Source: Acidobacteriota bacterium
Lineage (GTDB): Bacteria > Acidobacteriota > UBA890
Direction of reading: 5' to 3'
Length of the DNA: 8,823 nucleotides
Assembly (NCBI GenBank): GCA_002722645.1
Contig: PBML01000024.1
Coordinates: 1-8,823, forward strand
Below, piece after piece: positions 1 through 6,737 of the stretch (position 1 is the stretch's first letter; the number at the start of each line of letters is the position of its first letter). The notes beneath the pieces are model-generated. The model saw nothing but the letters and a program-made list of their open reading frames with translations, was not told the origin of the DNA and made no database searches. The position numbers and the translations under genes were made by a program.

Positions 1-216
1 GAAAAACAGCTCGTGCGCGGTGAAAAGAAATGGTACGTCGACTTCGATAAGTGCATTCCCTATTTTGTAAAAACAGACGGCTGTGCTATTTGCATCGAGG
101 TTTGCCCATTCAGTGAACCCGGTCGTGGGCCATGGTTGGTTGAAAGGGTCATGGCAACTCGCAAAAAAAGAACCTCTATGCACAATAACGGCTCGACACA
201 AGGTAACGACCCCTGA
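1..216 (+). CDS. C-terminal fragment of a 4Fe-4S protein, reductive-dehalogenase/QueG-like
   Basis: Only the last 71 codons are in the window. The frame is open from base 1 and stops at TGA 214-216, so the true start lies upstream. The visible part holds one cluster motif: Cys18, then nine residues, then Cys28-x2-Cys31-x3-Cys35-Pro36 (CAICIEVCP). A distant first Cys followed by CxxCxxxCP resembles the second Fe-S motif of reductive dehalogenases and their epoxyqueuosine-reductase-like relatives. The preceding WYVDFDKCIPYF stretch also fits that group as I remember it. The last 30 or so residues are basic and polar, with no membrane helix and no further motif. The likely role is electron transfer to a catalytic domain outside the window, so substrate and cofactor cannot be judged. 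A plain ferredoxin-domain oxidoreductase is the alternative. The GTG at 13 is in frame but lies inside the conserved part and is not a convincing start. Confidence 0.72.
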   Translation, partial: EKQLVRGEKKWYVDFDKCIPYFVKTDGCAICIEVCPFSEPGRGPWLVERVMATRKKRTSMHNNGSTQGNDP

Positions 217-303
217 TGCCAGAACGAAGTGGCCACGTCTGTCAATCTTGACTAGAATCGCTTGAATCCGGTCATGTGGCCCAACCCCTCTCGGCCGGCC
301 GGC

Positions 304-310
304 AAGGAGG
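304..310 (+). promoter_or_regulatory. Strong ribosome binding site of the CapA-like gene
   Basis: AAGGAGG lies six bases before the ATG at 317, which is ideal spacing and fixes the start of the CapA-like protein. It directly follows a GC-rich palindromic patch (GGCCGGCC at 293-300). Confidence 0.85.
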
Positions 311-316
311 AATCTC

Positions 317-1798
317 ATGCGCAACGATAATCATCCCACCACCCGTTTAAGGCGCCACCACATCCTTTTGTGTGCCGTCATCCTGCTAGCGGGGGTGATT
401 ACGACCACCGCTCCCGTGGTCGCCCAACTCCCTGCGGATCCAAATCCAAAGCGAGAATTGGAGATGACTGTTGCCGAAGGCTTTACTGTGACCGCTGTTG
501 GCGACGTAATCATCGCACGGCCAATCTCACAGGGCATAAATCCCGAACTTACTGAGATTGTCGAGATACTTCAGAGACCCGATGTCACTTTCGGTAATTT
601 CGAAACCTCGGCCATTGATTTGCAAGACTTCGATGGCTACCAGGCAGCGGAGCACGGTGGAGCTTGGCTCATCGGACCCCCCGCGATCGCATATGACCTC
701 AAAGCCATGGGGTTCGACATGATGGCGCGTGCCAACAACCACACCACAGATTGGGGCGTGGAAGGCATGCGGTCGACCACCAAGATTCTCGATGAGGCCG
801 GTATCGTGCACGCTGGAGCGGGGGAAACGTTGGCATTAGCGCGAGCCGGCCGCTATTTCGAGACACCAAAAGGGCGGGTGGCGGTGGTGTCGATGGCATC
901 GAGCTTTACACCGCTCTCGCGTGCCATGAATTCGCTCGGTGAAGCTCCAGGACGACCCGGCCTCAGCCCAGTGCGCACAACACGCCACACCTTGATAACC
1001 CAACAAGAAATGGATGTGCTCGTTGGCATTCGCGATTCGATAGCGGCGTACCGCAGTGGCGAAACTGAGTCCGGAGGAGAATCAGATGAGGAACCAGTAA
1101 CCGAATTATCTTCGTTCGGCACGAACTTCCGCGTCGCGGACCATCGCGGCTATGAGCATGATCTCAACGATATCGATCTGGCAGAAATTCTGGCGGCCAT
1201 CAAACAGGCGAAACGCAACTCAGATTTTGTGATTGCCACGATCCACGCGCATGATCCCGGCAATTGGAGTGATCGGCCTCCCGACTTCCTCGAGGAACTA
1301 GCACGCAAAGCTATCGACGCAGGCGCCGACCAGTTCGTGGGACACGGACCGCACCAACTGCGTGGTCTCGAGATTTACAAAGGCAAACCAATCTTCTACA
1401 GCCTGGCTAACTTCATCTTTCAGGTCGAGTTGCAGGAGCCGGTTGGACAGGACCTGTACGATCGCTATGGCATCGACCCAAAGGAAGTGACCGACTCCGA
1501 GTTTAATCGGCGCTTTCTTGAGAGAGGCTTCGGCGACTCAATCTGGTATGAGAGCGTCATTGCTGAAAGCCGATATGAAGGTGGCACGGTGGCCGAGATT
1601 CGACTCTACCCAGTTGAACTAGGCTACGAAGAACGTGGTGCCCACAGAGGGGTCCCCGGTACAGCACGGCCTGAAGTCGGCCAGCAGATCCTCGAAACGA
1701 TGCAACGGCTTTCGGAGCCCTATGGCACTACGATTACCATCGAGGACGGCGTTGGCGTAATCCGGATAAGTGCTACGACCGATGCCGGCCGCAGGTAG
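317..1798 (+). CDS. Secreted CapA/PgsA-family metallophosphoesterase-like protein
   Basis: This 493-residue protein begins with a basic n-region (RLRRHH), a hydrophobic stretch at residues 16-29 and a likely signal peptidase site after PVVA (about residue 36), so it should be exported. From residue 57 it follows the CapA/YwtB (PGA_cap) fold of the calcineurin-like metallophosphoesterases. AVGDVI is at 60-65, GNFE at 93-96, RANNH at 138-142, TIHAHDP at 308-314 and VGHGPH at 341-346, followed by KGKPIFYSLANFIF. Asp63, Asn94, Glu96, Asn141, His142, His310, His312, His343 and His346 are the probable metal or active-site residues. A polar, acidic segment (about 245-280, including ESDEEP) interrupts the domain. 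Family members include the poly-gamma-glutamate protein PgsA/CapA, but no capB or capC partner is visible, so a role in that polymer is not supported; hydrolysis of an envelope or extracellular substrate is the safer reading. It appears to be transcribed alone and ends at the terminator at 1859. Confidence 0.88.
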   Translation: MRNDNHPTTRLRRHHILLCAVILLAGVITTTAPVVAQLPADPNPKRELEMTVAEGFTVTAVGDVIIARPISQGINPELTEIVEILQRPDVTFGNFETSAIDLQDFDGYQAAEHGGAWLIGPPAIAYDLKAMGFDMMARANNHTTDWGVEGMRSTTKILDEAGIVHAGAGETLALARAGRYFETPKGRVAVVSMASSFTPLSRAMNSLGEAPGRPGLSPVRTTRHTLITQQEMDVLVGIRDSIAAYRSGETESGGESDEEPVTELSSFGTNFRVADHRGYEHDLNDIDLAEILAAIKQAKRNSDFVIATIHAHDPGNWSDRPPDFLEELARKAIDAGADQFVGHGPHQLRGLEIYKGKPIFYSLANFIFQVELQEPVGQDLYDRYGIDPKEVTDSEFNRRFLERGFGDSIWYESVIAESRYEGGTVAEIRLYPVELGYEERGAHRGVPGTARPEVGQQILETMQRLSEPYGTTITIEDGVGVIRISATTDAGRR

Positions 1799-1858
1799 CG
1801 TCGAGAAGTACTTTCTGCGCCCCTAGGCATTGGCGACCAAAAACAAGCCTTGCCGCAG

Positions 1859-1888
1859 CCCTCTGACTTATAAGTCAGAGGGTTTTTT
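1859..1888 (+). terminator. Intrinsic terminator with perfect 24-base palindrome, overlapping the convergent gene's stop
   Basis: Arm CCCTCTGACTTA (1859-1870) is followed at once by its exact reverse complement (1871-1882) and six T (1883-1888). In RNA this would form a stem of about ten pairs with a four-base loop, then a U tract, placed 60 bases after the CapA-like stop. An outer inverted repeat, CCGCAG at 1853-1858 and CTGCGG at 1889-1894, brackets the whole unit. The T tract serves + strand transcripts. On the minus strand the same palindrome lacks an immediate U tract, so termination there is less certain. The stop codon (1868-1870) and last four sense codons of the minus-strand PQQ gene lie inside the palindrome. 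Confidence 0.9.
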
Positions 1889-4024
1889 CTGCGGAAGGGA
1901 AAACGCAATGTACAACGCGCCGGAAGGTTGAGGTGCTGAAAAAAGTCCTTTGCCCCCTCCAGCAGCAACAACAATGAATTGCCGCCCATCAACTTCGTAG
2001 ATGGCGGGTGTAGCATTTGCGGCATAAGGGAGTGTTGTTTCCCAGAGCAATTCGCCAGTTAATTTGTCAAAGGCTCGGAATTTATTGTCAAAAACGGTTG
2101 CCCCTATAAAAAGTAAGCCTCCTGAGGTGACAACAGGGCCACCGTAATTTTCCGAACCAGTATTTGTGATTCCCTGCGCAACTAACTCCGGATACTCCCC
2201 AAAGGGAATTTGCCACCGATATTCTCCCGTATCGAGGTCAAGCGCGTTGAGCGTTCCCCATGGGGGTTTCATGGCGGGGTAACCATCCGGATCGAGGAAT
2301 TTTTCATAGCCGGTAAAGAGGTATCCCAACTCATAAGGAGAACGAAGGTTCCTTCCGCGGTCCACTTCCTTTTCTTCAGCGTAAAGGACATAACGAGCGA
2401 TCCCTTCGAGTTCCGTTTTCGATAAATAGGAAAAAGCGGGCATTCGTCCTGCACCAGCGACGGTGAACTCGATGAAGCCTTCCTGGTCGTAAGCTTCGGA
2501 CATATTAAGGAGCGAGGGGAAACCAGGCGGAGAGCCTGTCATATCTGTTTTATGACAGCTTCCACACTGAGTTTCGTACAGTTCTCGACTATTTGTCCTT
2601 TCATTCCATACTGTGTTTTCCACAAGCTTAAGTATCCAAGCCATTTCATTGGAATTGATGTAAAGAAGTCTGGACTCAGGGTCAAATGCTGGGCCACCCC
2701 ACTCGGCGCCACCGTCGAAACCCGGGAAAATAACGGTTCCCTTTGTTGACGGCGGTGTGAATTGTGGCCCACTCACCAGCGCACGAAGCCGGGTTAATAC
2801 ATCACTATTCGCCACTTGAGTACGATCGGTAACCATGTCTTCCGTAAAGATCTGTCTAGCAAATGGCGGAGGTTCCAACGGCACAATTTGCGTCTCTGCG
2901 AGGATTTCACCTTCTACGTCCGAAGGAGGTACGGGTACTTCTTTTAGGGGGAAGAGAGACTCCCCTGTCTCACGTTCGAATACAAAAACTTTCCCGTCTT
3001 TAGATGTTTGTGCAACTGCATCGATCATTTGACCTTCACGTCGCACTGTGACGAGTGCCGGAGGGGTCGGGAAATCACGGTCCCAGACATCATGTTTTAC
3101 CAACTGGAAATACCAGACAAGTTCGCCGGTATCAGCTTTGAGCGCCAGGAGGCAATCGGCGTAGAGATTGTCGCCAATGCGGTTTGCACCATAAAAATCG
3201 GATGCTGCAGAGCCCGTGGGAACAAAGACTAGCCCCCGCTCTTGATCGAGGCTCATTCCGCTCCAGCTGTTGGCTCCACCTGTATAGAGCCAAGCATCTT
3301 CAGGCCAGGTCTCATGCCCGGGTTCTCCCGGATGGGGAATCGTGTGGAACGACCAGCGCAGTTCCCCCGTGCGGACATCGTACGCACGCACATCACCCGG
3401 CGCTGCGGGAAGGCTTTCACTGACCCGGCTCCCCATAATAATTAAATCTTTATAGATTGCTCCCGGGGTCGAAGTTGTAATGGAGATTTCTTCTATGGGC
3501 CGTCCCAGGTTTTCACGCATGTCCACGCGACCTTCATTACCGAAGTTGCGTATTGGTTGACCTGTAGTGGCATCGAGCGCATAAAGATATTGTGTAAAAA
3601 CCGTGAAAATTCGTTCGTCCGCGCCATCTGTCCAATAGCTGACACCCCTACTTCCGTTTACGCGTCCTCCGGCTCCGTGCGCAGGATCGAAGCTCCAGAT
3701 CGGTTCACCTGTGGCGGCATTTAAGGCGAAAGTTTTCAGCTGAGGTGTGACCGCGTACAACTTGCCCCCGATAATGATGGGGTTGGCTTGCAGCTCCGAG
3801 TCTGGGTAGGCGTCGCCCGAATCATAGGTCCAAGCCACTTCAAGTTGCTCTACGTTATTCCGATTTATCTGGTCAAGTCGCGAATAGTGGCTAAAACCGG
3901 GATCTCCGCCGTATACGGTCCAGGTCTTGTACCCAGTTCCAGATGCCCCCCGATCCTGGCTTCCGCAACTCACGACAGCGATCAGCGAGATAATTGCCCA
4001 ACTTTGTATTCGCAGAAGAGTCAC
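1868..4024 (-). CDS. PQQ-dependent dehydrogenase lipoprotein with inserted cytochrome c domain
   Basis: This is a quinoprotein of the membrane-bound glucose/alcohol dehydrogenase type, about 718 residues. Counted from the preferred GTG at 4024, residues 1-20 form a lipoprotein signal (VTLLRIQ, a hydrophobic run, then VVSC with Cys20), so it is probably anchored on the periplasmic side of a membrane. Beta-propeller blades carry repeated TGExxW docking motifs (ATGEPIW, RTGELRW, DTGELVW, DTGEYRW, LTGELLW). HDVWDRDFP (about 311-319) and the Lys of QTSKDGK resemble PQQ-site residues. At about 480-555 a cytochrome c domain is inserted: CGSCH haem motif (487-491) and GRMPAF, whose Met528 is the likely axial ligand. 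The propeller then resumes. It should oxidise a sugar or alcohol and pass electrons through haem to the respiratory chain; the substrate is unknown. Start choice: an in-frame TTG at 4057 adds 11 residues, but it lacks a good ribosome site and makes the signal long, whereas AAGGA lies 11 bases before GTG 4024. GC content is lower than in the genes to the right. Confidence 0.88.
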   Translation of the reverse strand: MTLLRIQSWAIISLIAVVSCGSQDRGASGTGYKTWTVYGGDPGFSHYSRLDQINRNNVEQLEVAWTYDSGDAYPDSELQANPIIIGGKLYAVTPQLKTFALNAATGEPIWSFDPAHGAGGRVNGSRGVSYWTDGADERIFTVFTQYLYALDATTGQPIRNFGNEGRVDMRENLGRPIEEISITTSTPGAIYKDLIIMGSRVSESLPAAPGDVRAYDVRTGELRWSFHTIPHPGEPGHETWPEDAWLYTGGANSWSGMSLDQERGLVFVPTGSAASDFYGANRIGDNLYADCLLALKADTGELVWYFQLVKHDVWDRDFPTPPALVTVRREGQMIDAVAQTSKDGKVFVFERETGESLFPLKEVPVPPSDVEGEILAETQIVPLEPPPFARQIFTEDMVTDRTQVANSDVLTRLRALVSGPQFTPPSTKGTVIFPGFDGGAEWGGPAFDPESRLLYINSNEMAWILKLVENTVWNERTNSRELYETQCGSCHKTDMTGSPPGFPSLLNMSEAYDQEGFIEFTVAGAGRMPAFSYLSKTELEGIARYVLYAEEKEVDRGRNLRSPYELGYLFTGYEKFLDPDGYPAMKPPWGTLNALDLDTGEYRWQIPFGEYPELVAQGITNTGSENYGGPVVTSGGLLFIGATVFDNKFRAFDKLTGELLWETTLPYAANATPAIYEVDGRQFIVVAAGGGKGLFSAPQPSGALYIAFSLPQKKPSDL

Positions 4025-4081
4025 AGGGGTGTAGTTCCTTGTTGCACGATGCTTCAAACGGCTCGTAAAGTGCTACCTACA

Positions 4082-4828
4082 ATGACCTTACTCCTAGCAC
4101 ACACCGACAGCTACTTGCGTGAATTCGACAGTGTGGTCACCCGTGTCGATAACGAAGCCTGCGCCCTAGTACTTAACCGGACAGCTTTCTACCCGGGCGG
4201 GGGCGGCCAACCCTACGATACCGGGATCATTCAATGGATGGACGGCGACACACAAAATAAAGTCGGGATCACCAAAATAAACCAGGGGGGCGCTGACGTT
4301 GCTCACCACCTCGCTCCAACGTCAACAGCCATAGCACTTCCGAGCGTGGGTACCGCTGTCACCGGTCTCATTGACTGGGGCCGACGCTATCAGCTCATGC
4401 GCACTCACACCGCGATGCATATCCTGTGTGGTGTTGTCTGGCGCGACTACGGTGCCCAGGTAACCGGCGGCAATATGCAGCCACTTAATGGCCGGATGGA
4501 TTTCGAATTCGAGAACCTAAAACGTGAGCTCGTCGACGAGATCGAGGAGAAAGTCAACACCGAGGTCCTGGCGGCGCGCGAAGTTCGCGTCGCGCTCCTA
4601 CCGCGCAATGACGCCGAGCAAATCCCCGATCTGGTCCGCACCAAGATTAACTTGGTGCCGACCTCGATCACCGAGATTCGCACCGTTGAGATCGTCGGCC
4701 TTGATCTGCAGGCCGACGGCGGCACCCACGTCGCCAACACCCGTGAAGTAGGCCGACTCCGTGTCGTTGACTACAAGAGCAAGGGTCGCATAAACAAACG
4801 AATCCGCATCGCTCTGGAAGATTCCTGA
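4082..4828 (+). CDS. AlaX-type alanyl-tRNA editing protein (Ser/Gly-tRNA(Ala) deacylase)
   Basis: This 248-residue stand-alone editing domain is related to the second domain of alanyl-tRNA synthetase. Such proteins hydrolyse Ser- or Gly-tRNA(Ala) in the cytoplasm, preventing mistranslation. The N-terminus reads MTLLLAHTDSYLREF, matching the usual family start. It is followed by RTAFYPGGGGQPYDTG (33-48), the zinc-site motif HTAMH (His109, His113) and the C-terminal GGTHV (His216) with NTREVG. The length suits the medium AlaX class with no synthetase catalytic domain. The position that is Cys in the classical CGGTH motif is Asp212 here (ADGGTHV). That could be a subfamily variant or a changed metal site. 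The start at ATG 4082 was chosen on homology, since no strong Shine-Dalgarno sequence precedes it; ATG 4049 in the same frame is an alternative. The gene is divergent from the PQQ dehydrogenase and convergent with an alanine/glycine symporter, 13 bases between stops. Confidence 0.9.
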   Translation: MTLLLAHTDSYLREFDSVVTRVDNEACALVLNRTAFYPGGGGQPYDTGIIQWMDGDTQNKVGITKINQGGADVAHHLAPTSTAIALPSVGTAVTGLIDWGRRYQLMRTHTAMHILCGVVWRDYGAQVTGGNMQPLNGRMDFEFENLKRELVDEIEEKVNTEVLAAREVRVALLPRNDAEQIPDLVRTKINLVPTSITEIRTVEIVGLDLQADGGTHVANTREVGRLRVVDYKSKGRINKRIRIALEDS

Positions 4829-4841
4829 AGAATTTCCAACT

Positions 4842-6560
4842 TCAACGGTTCCCCTCGATTTTCTCAAGCCACGGCTGGCGTTCGAAGTAGCTCTTCGTTT
4901 CCTTAACCAGCTGAGGCGTCAACATGATCAACGCGATCAGGTTCGGAACAATAACGATTGCCAGGAAAATATCGCCGAAATTCCAGATCACGGTCAGCGG
5001 CAGCACGGCGCCGACGAAGTGCATCCCGACAAAAGCGACTTTGTAGGGCAACACAGCTTTCGTGCCGAACAGGTAATTGGCACAGCGGTCACCGTAGTAA
5101 CTCCAGGAGATCGCGGTCGATATGGCAAACAGCAGGATACAGACCACTACGATCATGTGCCCCCAATCACCGAGACCCGACAGGCCCCGCCGATAGGCTT
5201 CCACGGTCAGTGGAGCACCACTTTCGACCGCACGGCTATAAAGCGACGTATAAGTCTGATCGTTATCGCCAACGGCGTTGCCGACGCCGGGGAAAACCAT
5301 GCCTGTGAATGGTTGCGTCATCTCCTGATCAACGTAGAGCTCTTCGAGCGCAACATCGTGCCAGCCGATACGAGGAGCTTCGGATGTGTCGAGGGCGTGC
5401 TGGCCATTTTCAATGCGAATCTCACCCGGGGGGTCGACGCTACTGTGGCTACCATTGCTATCTACGGCGACCCAGACCAAATCACCACCACCGAGAGTAA
5501 TCTCGGTCGGCACTCTGTCGTTCCACACACCCGTCGTCAAAAGCACGAGCCCGGTCATCGAGCAAATCACGATCGTATCGATAAACGGTTCAAGAAGTGC
5601 GACAACACCCTCTGAGACCGGCTCGTCGGTCCTGGCAGCCGCGTGTGCAATAGGTGCCGACCCTTGGCCCGCCTCGTTGGAGAACAAGCCACGTCGAACG
5701 CCCCACATCATCGTCATGAGAAAGGCTCCGACCCCAGTTCCAGCAACGCCAGCCGTGGGGTTAAAGGCTTCACGGAACACAAGCATGAACGCGGGTATGA
5801 CCTCACCGGCGTTGAACAACAGGATGACGAGCGCGCCCAGTACGTAGATCGCCGCCATGGCAGGAGCCAGGGTGGCGGTAACTTTGCCGATACGCGTGAT
5901 CCCACCGAGAATAACCGCGGCAACGATTGCCGAGGTGATCAACCCGGTGATCCACGTAGACACACCGAATGTCGTCTGCATCGTGTCGGCAACGGTGTTG
6001 GCCTGTATAGCATTGCCCGTCAGGAAAGCTGTCACACCCAGAATTCCCGCGAACGACACAGCCATCCACTTCCACTTCGGCCCCAAGCCTTTTTCGATGT
6101 AATACATCGGGCCGCCTGAGACTGTGCCCTCCCAAGCCTTCTTGTCACGGCCTTCCTCTATGTGGCGGTATTTCTGAGCCAGCGTTACCTCGGCGTACTT
6201 GGTCGACATCCCAAGCCCGGCGGTCACCCACATCCAGAAAAGAGCTCCCGGCCCTCCCCAGTGGATGGCGATTGCCACGCCGGCGATGTTACCGATCCCA
6301 ACTGTGGCTGACAGCGCCGTGGTCAGCGCCTGAAAATGCGAAACGTCACCCGGCTCGTTGGGATCATCATACTTACCCATGGTTACAGCTAAGCCGTGTC
6401 CTAAACGACGCAGCTGAATAAACCCGAGTCTCAGCGTCAGAAATACTCCGGTACCGAGCAGCAGCAAGACCATGAACGGGATAGTTTCCCCGCCGATATT
6501 GAACCCAAATCCAACGATGTACCGATTGCCAAGATTGGAAAGTGTCTGAATAAACTCCAT
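4842..6560 (-). CDS. Na+:alanine/glycine symporter, AGCS family, with enlarged loop
   Basis: This 572-residue inner-membrane protein is of the amino acid-carrier AGCS family (AgcS/DagA/AlsT type), importing alanine or glycine with Na+. The family hallmarks are all present: SHFQALTTALSATVGIGNIAG (74-94), the GLFSNEAGQGSAPIAHA signature (291-307) and STAISWSYYGDRCANYLFG (481-499). About ten hydrophobic segments can be picked out, for example 26-44, 205-221, 232-250, 327-344, 468-486 and 530-548. Between the helix ending at TGVW (343-346) and the next membrane stretch near 468 lies an unusually long polar region of about 115 residues. Most of the excess over the family's usual 450-500 residues sits there. 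The start ATG 6558-6560 is preceded by AAAGGAAG four bases away, a good ribosome site. It follows ilvD on the same strand after 177 bases, so it may be co-transcribed or have its own promoter. Substrate choice between alanine and glycine cannot be read from sequence. Confidence 0.94.
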   Translation of the reverse strand: MEFIQTLSNLGNRYIVGFGFNIGGETIPFMVLLLLGTGVFLTLRLGFIQLRRLGHGLAVTMGKYDDPNEPGDVSHFQALTTALSATVGIGNIAGVAIAIHWGGPGALFWMWVTAGLGMSTKYAEVTLAQKYRHIEEGRDKKAWEGTVSGGPMYYIEKGLGPKWKWMAVSFAGILGVTAFLTGNAIQANTVADTMQTTFGVSTWITGLITSAIVAAVILGGITRIGKVTATLAPAMAAIYVLGALVILLFNAGEVIPAFMLVFREAFNPTAGVAGTGVGAFLMTMMWGVRRGLFSNEAGQGSAPIAHAAARTDEPVSEGVVALLEPFIDTIVICSMTGLVLLTTGVWNDRVPTEITLGGGDLVWVAVDSNGSHSSVDPPGEIRIENGQHALDTSEAPRIGWHDVALEELYVDQEMTQPFTGMVFPGVGNAVGDNDQTYTSLYSRAVESGAPLTVEAYRRGLSGLGDWGHMIVVVCILLFAISTAISWSYYGDRCANYLFGTKAVLPYKVAFVGMHFVGAVLPLTVIWNFGDIFLAIVIVPNLIALIMLTPQLVKETKSYFERQPWLEKIEGNR

Positions 6561-6737
6561 GAGGCTTCCTTTTTACGAAGGTCTGTAGGTGGCGGACGAT
6601 AGGCACGAACATCAACAAGGCTAAAGCTGGTCGCCAACTATGCCTTGTCCGACGTTACCCCGACAAGCATGGCACGCTGCTGTTCGCGATCACTCCTGCT
6701 ACGATTTCATCATGCTAGAGCAAATCTTCTTTTTCAG
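6561..6737 (-). promoter_or_regulatory. ilvD-to-symporter intergenic leader with an inverted repeat
   Basis: This 177-base gap separates the ilvD stop from the symporter start. It contains an imperfect inverted repeat: ATGCCTTGTC at 6640-6649 and GACAAGCAT at 6662-6670, nine pairs with one bulged base and a 12-base loop. No T run follows it in the minus direction, so it is not a standard intrinsic terminator. It could be an operator, a weak Rho-related end for ilvD or an RNA leader element. No convincing sigma70 promoter pair and no recognisable glycine riboswitch core was found. Confidence 0.35.

Noticed and set aside
248..276. Candidate promoter for the CapA-like gene (TTGACT at 248)
   Set aside because: The hexamer at 17-base spacing (GTCATG) is a poor -10, and the better -10-like TAGAAT at 253 overlaps the -35. 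Not supportable.
293..300. GGCCGGCC palindrome before the CapA-like gene as a terminator or operator
   Set aside because: A short GC-rich palindrome with no loop and no T run; may be chance in this sequence.
317..1798. Poly-gamma-glutamate capsule operon
   Set aside because: Only the CapA-like member is present; no CapB ligase or CapC neighbour is in the window, and the gene ends in its own terminator.
3788..4081. 98-codon upstream extension of the AlaX reading frame
   Set aside because: It runs antisense through the N-terminal coding region of the PQQ dehydrogenase, and its translation shows no family similarity. The conserved AlaX N-terminus begins at ATG 4082.
4815..4838. Hairpin at the alaX-symporter convergent junction (TGGAA ... 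TTCCA)
   Set aside because: Only five plus three pairs around an asymmetric internal loop, with no T tract directly after it; too weak to call a terminator.
6561..6737. Glycine riboswitch upstream of the AGCS symporter
   Set aside because: These symporters are often under glycine riboswitches, so I looked for the core motifs (for example GCCGAAGG-like and GGAGAG-like segments) in the minus-strand leader. None is present in order.
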